Assembly (NCBI RefSeq): GCF_963576545.1
Contig: NC_083637.1
Span: 23,478,007-23,542,006 of the forward strand
Source of the DNA: Limanda limanda
Taxonomy: Eukaryota > Chordata > Actinopteri > Pleuronectiformes > Pleuronectidae
Direction: 5' to 3'
DNA length: 64,000 nt
In this document: positions 10,904 to 22,200 of the stretch, in pieces
Layout: every line of letters begins with the position of its first letter
Position numbering within the stretch: the first letter of the stretch is position 1
Notes under the pieces: generated by a model
What the model saw: the letters and a program-made list of their open reading frames with translations, nothing else
Told to the model about the DNA's origin: nothing
Database searches by the model: none
Made by a program: the position numbers and the translations under genes

Positions 10904-11270
10904 CGGATGAGCCCCAATTTGTTATGGCCAGCTTGTTTTAGGCCACAACAATCAAGTGAAGTCTACACAGAGTTTAAATCATCGCAACATCGTTTTAATA
11001 TTATCAACAGAATAACCAAAAATGTATCATGTTAGGTCAGTTGTCAGTATGTGGTGGAGGTGTTGAATGTAGTGGAAGCCATGTGTATGTAGCAGGTGTT
11101 GGATGGCAGAGAGCAAAAATACAAACAAAGAGGAGGAGCTTGGTTGTCCAGGGAGAGAGAGCAAGATCAATTGGCTGCAACCTCTCCGTTATATTTGGCT
11201 CAGTTAATTAGCAGTCAAGAGTAGGCGGAGCATCGAAGCAACAAGGAAGTCAGGTCAAAAAAAAGCACAG
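10904..11270 (-). mobile_element. 5' LTR and primer-binding site of the Gmr1-like element, copy A
   Basis: 10920 to about 11270 matches the LTR at 33106-33516 on the minus strand, with the terminal '..ccataaca'. The adjoining bases 10904-10916 are the complement of a decayed tRNA-Pro primer site (TGGGGCTCATCCG for the usual TGGGGGCTCGTCCG). The outer U3 end is missing, as in copy B. Confidence 0.65.
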
Positions 11271-11492
11271 ACACACAGGCAAAACCCCTTAGTCAATATA
11301 TTTTATGGTTCTTCAATCATCCGCAGGTCAACATACAGTACTGGAGACCTTTTGGTTTTGACAGGTTTGCACATTCCATTGTATTAACCTCCTTGTGTCA
11401 ACAACTGGGACAGATTGTTGTAGTGGATGAACATATTCATTAAGGGTCGAAGGTCCTTCATCATTTAACAGCATCTCACTGTTTTCATGTGA

Positions 11493-11946
11493 CGTGTATT
11501 CTTGTCGGCCGAGAGGTCGCCGTGTTGTTGTAGAAGTTGATGATGAAGGAAAAGACCGCGGACCCAGTACGTACAAGAATAATGATGTTTATTACACAAA
11601 GTAGTACAGGTCAGGACTAGCTCCAGAGACTCGGAGAAATCACACAGCCAAATGGTGAAAGTCTGAAGTCTTCCTGCAGGGCAAGAAGTTTTATAGGTTG
11701 GAGGTGGGACCCCAAACCTAGAGATAACATTACATCACACAACAGGGTCTTCAGCCTAAATAAGGAGTTGTTTTGCACATGAAGATGAAAATGCATTGGT
11801 CAAGGACCGTCCCTTTTCTGGTCAGAGGTCATTCCCTAGGTAAAAGGTCTTTCCAAAGAGGGACAGACCTCCTTGAATAAAGATCTGGAGGATTCTCTGG
11901 GAATGTCTGAGAGTGACGAAGATAAGCATTACAGTCAAACAACAGG
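11493..11946 (-). mobile_element. Probable solo LTR, present only in copy A
   Basis: Read on the minus strand it starts TGTTTGACTG, has TATAAAA near 11690, AATAAA near 11595, and ends in '..agaataca'. Copy B lacks it: 42145 runs straight on. The junctions do not show a clean target duplication, so the limits are approximate. Confidence 0.5.
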
Positions 11947-12816
11947 GAACAAATAATTTTTGCATCAGTTTCTGGAAATTGTTAGGTTGACGTATATTTC
12001 AACAAGAATGGTGATCATTAGAGCATGTAATGGATAATTCCACTGATAAATGCCTAACTACTGTTTTGACTGTTTTCTGTGCACTTAGTTGGTTCCAACC
12101 TCAAAATTCATGCCCTAACTTGGTTATTCCCCCTCCTGTTGATCTTTATCTGTGCATCTGTGTGCTGGGTTTGATTCCTCTCTCGTTGTTGCACTCTGGG
12201 CCATGTTGCTGACTGTGTTACTAGTCCAGGCAAAGTAACCCATTTTGGAGCCAAAAATAGAAGTAATTGTAAAATAATTTTTTTCAGCATAGATTATTTC
12301 TATGAGGTGTCCCCGAACAACATACTAAAAGTCCTAAGAAATCCTAGTTGAGGAAATATGTTTAATTCTAATCAATGTGTGCCAATAAGGCCCGGCAACA
12401 ATTCACCCCAAAGGGGCTATTTTTTCCTTTACTCCTATCAAAATGAAACTTTACACAAAGAAAGTAACCATGAAACGTAACATTTTTTGTATTACAAGTT
12501 TCTTTGAAAATGAATTTTAATATGCAAGTGAGCTATACACTAATCGAATATGCCCAAAATACACCCAAATAGGCTTAATTTTTTCCTTGACTCCTACCAC
12601 AATAAAACTTAACATGGTAAAAGTATACATGTAAGTAACTTTTTTCTATTACATGTCTCTTTTGAAATGAATTTGAATATGTACATGAGCTCCACACGTA
12701 TTGAATATGTCCTAATTTGCATAGGCAGAAACACCATTCATATGTATGACAAATACATCGGCCGAATCTTCATCTCTTTGTGCTGCAGTCTTTCTTGCAA
12801 CTACAGCGGACTACAT

Positions 12817-13149
12817 CTAGTATTTCTGGTGGTGCCGCAGGCTGGGCATAAATCTCCCATCCAAAACATGCCACCCCCAGTCTTTTGGGTCCATACGTTC
12901 ACTTCCCCTTTTCCACTCCATCATTTGGTAAAAGACCCGAAGACTATGGAACTTTGCAGCTGTTGACATTGGAGGGAGAGTTTGAGGTTCCACTGGAGAT
13001 GAGTTCTGAGTTACTGTATCACAGAATCGCCTGTATCTCAGCATATCCAGTGATTCATCTTTTTCGCCACCATACAGTGATACTAGAGCTTTTTCACCTG
13101 CTGCAATGATGATGCCTTTTACCACATTTTCCTGTGACTGGTTGGACAC
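12817..13149 (-). pseudogene. Partial frame of a transposon-associated protein family
   Basis: The centre of the foldback element holds about 105 codons with the pattern GEKALVSLYGG, ESLDMLRYRRFCD, LPPMSTAAKFHSLRV and WGWHVLDGRFMP. It resembles an abundant family of fish and invertebrate proteins of mobile-element origin that continue into a cysteine-rich CXC-like tail. That tail is absent because the inverted arm begins there. No ATG opens the frame, and stops lie upstream, so it is a relic. Confidence 0.5.
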
Positions 13150-13822
13150 CTTAGCTTGTTCGAGAAAGCTAGTGTCATTCTTTATTCTTTTGTGCTTGGG
13201 AAGCTTGAGTGCCTCTGTGACCCTGAAGACTATACCGGCGTTGGCTATACCCCTGGCAGGTACTACTACAGTTTTCAGGTTAGAGGCCAGTCTAAAAGCA
13301 GCATAACCATCACCTATTGGTAGTAGGATGATTGGAAGAAGATTGGGCCGATGTATTTGTCATACATATGAATGGTGTTTCTGCCTATGCAAATTAGGAC
13401 ATATTCAATAAGTGTGGAGCTCATGTGCTTGTCAAATTCATTTCAAAAGAAACTTGTAATACAAAAAAAGTTACTTTTCATGAATACTTTTACTATGAAA
13501 AGTTTTATTGTTGTAGGAGTAATGGAAAAAATTAAGCCTATTTGGGTGTATTTGAGGCATATTCGATTAGTGTATAGCTCACTTGCATATTCAAATTCAT
13601 TTTCAAAGAAACTTGTAATACAAAAAATGTTACGTTTCATGGTTACTTTCATTGTGTAAAGTTTTCATTTGATAGGAGTAAAGGGAAAAAATAGCCCTTT
13701 TGGGTGTATTGTTGCCTGGCCTTATTGGCACACATTGATGAGAATTAAACATATTTCCTCAACTAGGATTTCTTAGGACTTTTAGCATGTTGTTCTGGAC
13801 ACCTCATAGAAATGATCTATGC

Positions 13823-14311
13823 CAGGGGCCAAGGACCCCCAAACTGGTGGACAGATGGAGCAGTGACCCCTACTATATATATTGTATACAATTGTGTTTT
13901 ATATTAAACTGGGCCTAGTGCCAAGTTGAAGCATAGCTATCCTGTTGTTGTGCATTCAATACTAGGCTATTCAAATATTACACAGGTTCATATATTCATG
14001 TTTTTAATTTAAACATGTGCAAGGTACAGGGTGGCCATGCCACTGCCATTTATAAACATACATCTTGCATACAACACTGAGCTATTAAAGTAATTCACAA
14101 ATTCATGTTTTTACTTTAAACATACATGTAGAAGAGACAGTGAATCCTTGAGCGATCTGTGGATGGAACACATACTCCCACATTAGTGAGATGTCAAAAT
14201 TTTCGAACCAAAAAATTGGTTGAACATTTTTTTTTTTTAAATTGTCTAATCAAACAAAGATTTCGCGACCCCCCTTCAGTACCTTCGCGGAACCCCTGTT
14301 GAAGACCTCTG
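13823..14311. mobile_element. hAT-type MITE, copy 2, with perfect 8-bp duplication
   Basis: This is the same family as 1175-1786, inverted. It starts 'caggggccaaggaccccc' and ends 'gttgaagacctctg'. The target duplication atctatgc is exact (13815-13822 and 14312-14319). It sits in the right arm of the foldback element; the left arm at about 12283-12290 shows the uninterrupted sequence. Confidence 0.85.
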
Positions 14312-14470
14312 ATCTATGCTGAAAAAAATTATTTTACAATTAGTCGGTCGTAAAACGCTACTTTGCCTGGACTATACCCTCTGCAAAGGTAATAATTAAT
14401 CCTCTAAGACAACTCTGGTCTGAGAAACTCATTATTTCAAATCTCGAGATACATTTCCGATACAAGCACA

Positions 14471-14710
14471 TACAGTGCTGTGAAAAAGTATTTGCCCCCT
14501 TCCTGATTTTTTTGGCATATTTGTCACATTTAAATGATTCAGATCATCAAACAAATTTGAATATAAGACAAAGATAACCCGAGTAAATGCAAAATGCAGG
14601 TTTTAAATGATGATTCATGTATTAAGGGAAAAAAGCTATCCAAAGCTACTTGGCCCTATGTGAAAAAGTAATTTTTGCAGACCGGTTTAAAGAACTGTGT
14701 GTGACCTGAA
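14471..14710. mobile_element. Tc1/mariner-like terminal fragment
   Basis: It starts 'tacagtgctgtgaaaaagta', a terminus well known from fish DNA transposons, and includes 'tttgcccccttcctgatttt'. Copy B has it at 42540-42780. The other end is missing and no transposase frame remains. Confidence 0.5.
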
Positions 14711-15881
14711 AACTTTAAGACCTTTTTATCACTTATTTATTCTCCAAAGAACTGAATTTATGTCTGCTCGATCTCCAACTTAAACATGAAAATCATGTAT
14801 TCCTGTTTCAAACTGCGCCTACAGAACCAGTCTGAACTGGCTCAGACAAACAGCCTTAGTTCTCCTATATCAGATCCTTGCACTTGATTGTTCTCCATAT
14901 TCACACTCTGAGATCCCTGTGACTCTGTGTTGATCCTTTCTGCAGAGAGCCCCTATTAAAATACACAACGACAAATTTGGTGTTTCCGGCCCTTGAATTT
15001 TCAGAATTCCATCACAAATTCAAATATCTTGGTGGAAAAATCTGAGATGTTTAGGGGACTGATAATTATTAGTATGTGTAATTCTGTGTAGATCAATAAA
15101 AAGATCTAGTGAATTTAAATGAAACAAATCAGTCTGTTGGCATTGGTGAAGGTATGAATTTGACTGAGTGACATTCTATTTATTTTAGCGATGTCGCCTG
15201 ATGATGACTGAAGGGGCCTTAACATGGTGCTTGAAGTAATCAACTATTCCAGATGCTTCCCTGAGTTTTTGCATTTGTTCTGTCCAGGATACTTCCCCTA
15301 AACTTTCTGACAATCTAATTGTATTTTGATATACATGTGTCATCAACTTTCTTTGTGGGGTTTGAATGTTCTCCTTGTGTCTGTGTCGGTTTTACTTTGG
15401 CTTCAACCTCCCTGTAACCCTCAAAGGAGAAACAGCTGAGCTGAAATAAGGATGGATGGTAAATGTACGATTGTGAAGCTTCACTGTGACTCAAACATTG
15501 TTGGACATAAAGACACTCAAACACACAAAATATACACTTTTTATTCACTAACAATCCTTGAAAAAGTACATTTATATTTTATATTATATTATCATTGTAA
15601 AATTTATAAAATTGGGATACTGTAAATTCAGATTTGGTCTCTGGCAGCTCTCAGAGGGAGTGCTCTGTTAGTAAAAAATACAGATGTCTGACATAAAACT
15701 CTTTGAAACATATTATAAGACGTCTGGTTGCATGTTTCTGAGCACAGGTAACTTAGTGTTGAAATGTTGAAGATTGCACAATCATCTCCAGAGTCAGGGT
15801 TTGCAGATACAAAGTGCAAGGAAGTGCAACAAGTTCTAATGAAGGGGAAAAGGGTGACATCTCTGGACCCTGGATAACTGA
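14711..15881. other. Duplicated slc26a11 3' flank
   Basis: This parallels the sequence downstream of the intact gene's stop (42780-43540). Copy A has about 340 extra bases between 14870 and 15290. The likely AATAAA of the 3' UTR is conserved near 15540 (minus). No separate gene is seen. Confidence 0.5.
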
Positions 15882-17160
15882 CTACGCTGCCTCCACACTG
15901 TCCGTGTACCTGAGGCCTTCCAGATCAGCCGCTAAGAGAACCTCCAGAACAGAGGGCTGAGGGAGGGATTGAGAAAGACACAATAACTCTATATCTACTT
16001 TTCTGTGCCTTTTATAAAAACTGAACTCTGGCCCAAAATAATAATCTCACCTGTAATCTGGAAAAGATCAGTTGCACGTCTCGTTGTTTGAACTGTCTCA
16101 GCACGTCCCTGAGCTCGCTGACCACCGTGTAATCTATGATGCTGACGTGATGGCAGTCCAGGACCACTGAGCGCGGAGGAGATGCTGAGGGAGACGATAA
16201 GGAGAGAGAGAAGAGTGGGTAAATGACAGAAAAGAGAGGAGGTGATGTGAAGTGTCTGATATACAAAACCTCACCTTTCAGAGCGTAGGTGTGTATAATG
16301 TGGCTGAGATACTCTGTGGCTGGAAAACTTAGTCCACTGCTCAACTCCATCACTAGTGCACCGTGATCAGACACCTCCACGCAATACACACACACTGTTA
16401 CACATCTTTTAGACAGATAATCATATTTCTCTGAAATATCTTCATGTGACGGTAAAGTAAAGAAGAGGATTTGGGTTAAAACATGATATCAAAATGATAT
16501 AAAATGTACTTTTATACAGCAATACCAATTTAAGAAAAGCATCAGTCATTATGTGTTGGGCAGTGTTGATATTGTAGCCACATATACAAATCAATGTAAA
16601 ATTGCATTTCATTCATTGAATTACAGTAGCAGGTCAGAAACCTCAGCTGAGTACACGGTCCTTCATGTTTGGGCCAGGAGTTGGCAAATGGGCTCAAAGG
16701 CAGATCCAGAGTTTCAGGAGCCAACACATCATTTTGTCAACTGTGCTTATATCCAGTGAAGAGGTTTTATTAGCAATTTACTCTCTTGTGCCTTTTGAGA
16801 TTTGTGGAACACCCAACCAACTTTACTGGACACTATATTGTTATTTTGTATTGTGTTTGTTTGTCTTCTGTTGTTACGTTTTGTACGGTGTAACTTTTGG
16901 GAGAAAGGTTTGGGAGAAAATGTGATATCACAGACAACCACACGAGGGTGGAAGAGAGCCTAAGTGAATGTTGATTCAGCAGGAGTACACACACTAGTCT
17001 GGGAGTTCACTGCTGTCCTGGAGGTGAAGAGACAAATATGACACTGTATATACGTGATAGCACTCTCAGAAAACAGGAAGCTCAAATCAGCCGACAGTTT
17101 GATCAAACACTCGTTCTTCAGCTGCCTGAATTCTAGTGCGAGTAAAATGTGTAGAAAAGT
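15882..17160 (-). pseudogene. Truncated slc26a11 pseudogene (STAS-encoding exons)
   Basis: The pieces match the intact gene at 43658-51627. Exon 11 is at 16374-16275 (100 bp) and exon 12 at 16184-16051 (134 bp). Exon 13 is at 15956-15882. It is cut by a deletion, so the frame ends at a new TAG after 24 codons instead of 36. A partial exon 8 lies near 17020-16978, without its donor and with a Gly-to-Ser change. Exons 7, 9 and 10 are deleted. The exon 11 acceptor is weakened from CAG to GAG. It encodes at most a STAS piece and has no promoter in view. Confidence 0.8.
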
Positions 17161-17490
17161 GCTGTAATAATAATTCATTTTAATTTGATAAATTTTTTCA
17201 TATTGGAAGAGCGGAAAAATATGCAGAATGCTACAATGCTAGACCGCTGACGTACAGCAATTCTCCTAAATCATTATTGAATAAATATGTTGTTCATATT
17301 CCAAAACTGAAAAAAAAAAAAATTATAAGCTTGAAATCTAATAAAAGGTATTTTAAGTATTTGTTCTTTTAAAGTGCAGCAGTCTCAGGTTTGAAACCCT
17401 GTCAATGCTGCTCTGAAGAGTGATGCGTGTATGTTGGGTCTGAAACTTTAGTTTTGAAAGGGTGCAAATTATGTAGCAGGTCATTTCAGA

Positions 17491-18098
17491 ATGTCAAAAG
17501 GGCCAATACCTATGTCGATGTGCTGTACACAAGCACACTGGATCCTCCGCAATGAAATGAACACATTAGGTCCTGCCTCCGCCTGCTGCACCGACCCCTC
17601 ACCTGAACGCTCAAGAGATTTCTGTGATGTTGTGAATGCATCTGAGCGGAGAATCTTCTTCTGCATTGTGCATGAGGATAAGGCAAACTCAGGAAAAAGT
17701 CGGTCCGAATCTCCTGTAATCCTCTGGAGGTCATATCTGAGGCACTCATACCACCAGACTAGAACAAAGGAAGGCTGGGGTGACTGAAACCTCAATATTT
17801 GGTTGGGAGATGACCACATCAGGATCACTAATATCAATCACGTAATCTGGATTTACTTTTGTTATGAGCATAGAAAAGGCTTTATCACATTTATTCACAC
17901 ATCACAGGATCAGGCCTTCATCTCTGCTGTACATCTACCAGCAGAGAGTCTTCAGAAGAGCCAGCAGCACAACCAAAGACCCGACTCAGCATCACCTCCT
18001 CACACCAGTCTGAAATGCAGGACTTCAAGACTCAAAAGACAGATTTTACCCTCAGGCCAAAAAACGGATTAACACCTCCAAAACCTGCCGCTGTCTTC
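17491..18098. repeat. Unclassified repeat-like sequence
   Basis: The right edge of the duplication gives way to sequence with the flavour of a fish dispersed repeat ('cctgcctccgcctgctgcac', 'ttcttctgcattgtgcatga'). The open frames here overlap on both strands and show no domain. I support no gene. Confidence 0.35.
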
Positions 18099-18794
18099 TG
18101 TTGGGATTTAAAATTTTAGCTGGTCTGTGTGTGTGTGTCTGGAAATGTTTATAGAACTGAAACTCTAAACAATAAAGATAGGAGGTTGGGGCAGGAGCAG
18201 TTTGGGTCAGATATTATGCCTTCATACAAATGATTTTAATAACCGTTGCTGCTTGGTGTTAATCATGAATCTTTTACTTGTTCTCATTTCTAACTTTTGA
18301 TATTAAAGCATAATTCCCTTAGCTGCATTCGACATCAGACAGAATTCAAGGAGCTGTTCCATCTGGGGGACAGACAGAATGACATTGTTTTGGTTTCGTT
18401 GTTGCACAAAAAGAACATACCGCCGATAAAGCAGGAACAATATTCTCTACTCAAACAACAACAGTTTGACCCACATGGCATCAGCTGTGTCAAGGCCTTT
18501 CGAGAAGTGAACATTTTGCCTAGCAACTATTAAAGGAGAAGTGAGATTGGGAGGGGCTCCTTTTCACTTCCTGGATTCCAGTGCCAAGAGGATGGACTAC
18601 GCCTAAGACTGTTATAAATATTTGAAACGCCTTCTGTTCGGCGCGACTCATGAATACCCCGTGCTCTTTTAGGCGAGGCTGTGCATGAGTGCCCATTGCT
18701 TTGCTGTTCAACTTTTTCATTACTTCTTAATAAATACTTGAATTAGACCAGTCTGTCTCTTCTCATATTTAAGATAAACAAACACACAACGACA
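18099..18794 (+). mobile_element. Apparent solo LTR with an intact hAT target site
   Basis: It starts TGTTGGG, carries AATAAA at 18729-18734 and ends ACAACGACA. Its left part matches 22311-22415 and the sister copies; its right part matches 852-1170. At 18220-18227 the single cttcatac is the unoccupied version of the site that the hAT element duplicated elsewhere. I did not find a clear duplication around the LTR itself. Confidence 0.5.
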
Positions 18795-19241
18795 CGTCCC
18801 CTAAAAAAAAAGGACAACTTGCTCTACTGACATTGTGTCTTTGCACAACAGACTATATGCACACTTGCTTTTAGACATTCCCTTTAACCACTGTTATTGC
18901 CTGCCTCCGTATGTATGGATGTATATTTATAATCTGCTTGATGAGTGGATATGAATGTGCATATATTTAAACTATATATGAAAATAAACACAGAAGAAGA
19001 AAAGTACTCTGAAGTTCTCAGATTTTTATTTTCTTCAATCATTTCACACCTCATTACACCTCTAATACAAATCAGGAAAACCAGTGTGTGTTACAATTCA
19101 ATTATGCAATGTAACATGTGTTTTTTTATTATCGATTTATGAATAAAGAAAGAAATTCGAACACAAAATAAGATCACACTATGAAATGAGTTTATGTTAT
19201 TACAAACTCATTATATTATGGATGTATTATATGTTACCAGC
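18795..19241. other. 3' flank of the SRCR-ZP gene
   Basis: This is AT-rich with no gene. Minus-strand AATAAA signals at 19125-19130 and near 19025 lie about 115 and 215 bases after the stop codon of the SRCR-ZP gene and are candidate polyadenylation signals. Confidence 0.45.
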
Positions 19242-22200
19242 TCACTCAGGTAACTTGTCCCCTGAAGATAAAGAAGAAAGAGGAAAAACATGGTGATTCA
19301 TTCTGTATTGATCATTGTGTTGACACATCAATCCTGAGAGCACATAGTTAATCATACTCACAAGTGATTGGTCCAATGGTGAGGGGCTTCAGAGGAGCAG
19401 AGCTGGAAACAGAGCGAGATGTCCTTCTTCTGCAAGTCTATGAAAAGAAGGGGGAATAACAGATCCAATCAAAACCAGTGTAAAGCTGAGCGACTATTGA
19501 TCGATAATGTTATTGATAATGTGAAACGTGTGACGTACTGGGACACAGCGGGAGCTCCTCTGGTCACACAGGCTGAGGCTGCAGTGGAGGTAAATGTCAC
19601 TGTTTTCACCGTGGATCAGGAGAAACAGGACGGAGAAATGAGCCTGTCGGGATGAGCCGCTCTCGATCACTGCCACTTGCTGTCGGTCAGTGGGGCACCT
19701 GGCAGTGAGGATGGAGCATGTCATGAGGGCCATTATACATCACATTATACACAGTCTTCCTCCCCAATTTCCATTATAAACCACAAAGCATAATGATGAA
19801 GAGGGACACTTACTTGTTCTGGATGAAAAAGTATTGCGCGGTATCATTGGAGTTTGATGAGTTAGAGGCGTAGCAGTTCTCCAGGACAACTACAAAGCTT
19901 GGGTCTCTGAGTAATACAGAGACGCCCACATGCAGAGGTGAGCCCACAGGGAGCGTGATCAAACCAGGTGGATAAGGCTGAGTGAAGCTGGAGGTGCGGA
20001 ACAGAGACATGGAGGCTCGAGCTTTGCTACCTAAGCCTGAGAGGCCAACTGCAGACCTGTCAAAAATATAAGCCTTGTTATTATGATGACCTAAAATCCT
20101 ACACAGGTGACATTGATGTGTACTGGAGGTATAAACCCACTGTGGCAAACAGCAGAGCATACTTACGCTGACATGATTGGTTAAAAGTAGCATGGACTAG
20201 ACCAATCTTCACCAGGTTATATATAAAGGTAATAAAAAGGTACTTACGGCAGCACTGGTCTGACTGCCACATTCATGCTGACGTCTGTGTCGAGGGGATA
20301 CGCACAGGAGAAGGGAAGACTCACAGGACGTGAGAAGGACACATTTCCTCGGTAGAGATATAAACTGTTGGAGTAGATGGCGTGTGTACGGTTGGTCTGA
20401 AAGACAGAGAGTGGTTCAATTATTAGTCACTTGAAGCTCTATTACAGTTTGAGTGGTTTTGTCATACAGGAAGAAGATCTGGGTTTAAGATATTGTCTCT
20501 GCCAGTTCCTGCTAATCTGAGCTCCCTGCAGAGGAGTACATATGGGAACCAATAGCTTAGTCTTAATTATCGTAATAATAAATAAATGGACATAACTTGA
20601 AAATGAACAAAGTATTTACCCTCAGTGTGTTTCCACATGCACCTGCCTGAGCGTCCACCTCGTACCAAACTACATCATTATGCATTCTGACCCAGGAGCA
20701 GTTGCGAACTGCCAGGTTTCCGGAGAGTGGGTTCAAACCCATGGCTGTTATGGCAGCCATATTTAGCCCTATTTGGATTTTATCACGTCCACAGACGAGC
20801 TGAGGAGGCTGGAGTGGAGGGCGTTGGACTACAGAAAAAAGTTTTAAAAAGTAAGTAAATAATAGTGTGGACAAAAGAAGATGAGATGGTAAATACCAGA
20901 TGAGACCAAGACGAGAACTTCAATTAACATGTCACTGTGTGTAATGAGCAATATTATATGAAAACATGTAAAATATAAGAAGTAAACCTACATTCACATA
21001 TGACACTTGCAACTTCATAATGTCTACAGTTGTGGACGCAGAACCCTTGATGTCTGCATATTCCAGTTCTATAATGTTATCCTATGTAGTCTGAGAGGGA
21101 GACGTCATTGGCTTTAAATCTACAAAAAAGCATTTACCTTCACAGACGACACCAGCATCCTCATTGTGACCACAGTTGTGAGATCCAATCCCTCCGTGCC
21201 GGCACTGGGTCAGCTTTGATTTGTTGCCGGAGCAAACAACATCGTCTAACCAGATGGGTCCACTGCCCTGTCCAAAACGGGCACGTTGTGGTGCTGACAG
21301 GACCCTGCCACAACCCAGCTGTCTGCACACCACCTGAGCATCAACCAGGTCCCAGTTGTCATCACACACCGTCCCCCACTGTCCACGGAGGAAGATCTCT
21401 ACTCTGCCAGAGCAGGAGCTGTTTCCTCCATTGGCCAGACGGACCTGTCCCACGACTCCTCTGCTGTTGTCCACTGCTGTTGTTCCAGGGGTGCCAGATG
21501 TGAGCACCTGAGAACCTGGATCAGGTGTGGTTGGTGAAACTGTGGAGTTTGGTCCTGGTTGAATTGAAAGAAATATAAATGTGAACCCACAAGACAACAA
21601 CAGCTTGCACCTCCATCAATATTAATGAGGAAAACATTGTTTTCATTATCTCTGACCAGGAGGTTTTGTTTTCACACCTGTTTATATGTTTGTTGGTAAG
21701 CAAGATTACGCAAAAAACTAGAGATTTTGCTTTTTTGGAGCAGATTCAAATTAGGGGTCACATCCAGTAAATTTTTTTCATGTTCTTTAACTCTGCGGAA
21801 TAGGAAGTTTTTCAACATTTTGACCATTTATCCAGGAAACCATTCATTGACCTTGATGAAATCCAATCTGGTACTTTAAGGGAACTGATATCTATGAATG
21901 TGTGAAATTTGATGCAGCCCCAATTAATTTAAGGGGACTATCGGCCCTTGGTGGTGGTACGTGCGCCACAGTGATGTTCTAGTTTGTTGATGTATTCGTC
22001 AGCAGGATTATGCAAAAAACTACTGAACTAATTTGTACCTAACTTGGTGGAGAGCTGGGGCGTTGGCCTGGAAGAACCATTTCAATTCTGATGTGGAAAT
22101 TGCAGCCTATATGGATTTCTCTTATGTAGTAAGTGCGCTGTAATGAATTACATTGTATGCCATGAAAGGTCAATACTATAAAAAAACGTGAAACAGTGCA

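Larger units (their letters stand above)
12222..14374. mobile_element. Foldback DNA element with about 540-bp inverted arms and TAC duplication
   Basis: The termini 'tagtccaggcaaagta' and 'tactttgcctggacta' are perfect inverses. The arms extend inward to 12763 and from 13346. TAC flanks both sides (12219-12221 and 14375-14377). The empty site is seen in copy B at about 42440-42446 ('gtgttaccctctgc'). The right arm is interrupted by the hAT MITE at 13823-14311. The superfamily is not certain; the 3-bp duplication and long arms do not settle it. Confidence 0.8.
5374..17490. repeat. Segmental duplication, copy A
   Basis: This stretch runs parallel to 32441-47925 (copy B). Shared blocks in the same order are: the SRCR-ZP signal-peptide exon and flank, a Gmr1-like retrotransposon with an inner retroviral insert, and the 3' exons and introns of slc26a11. 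Copy A has lost the RT/RNase H part of the retrotransposon, the middle of its integrase/protease region, and slc26a11 exons 7, 9 and 10. Copy A also carries its own insertions (11493-11946 and 12222-14374). Edges are estimated to within tens of bases. Confidence 0.8.

Noticed and set aside
16012..16395. 127-codon minus-strand frame that looks like a single protein with STAS text
   Set aside because: It reads through slc26a11-type exon 11, an intron and exon 12. Real splice sites lie inside; the same is true of 43824-44222.
19362..19429. Apparent frameshift between ZP exons when the acceptor at 19430-19432 is used
   Set aside because: An acceptor a few bases upstream (exon beginning at 19437) restores the frame and gives the usual CRRRTSR sequence.
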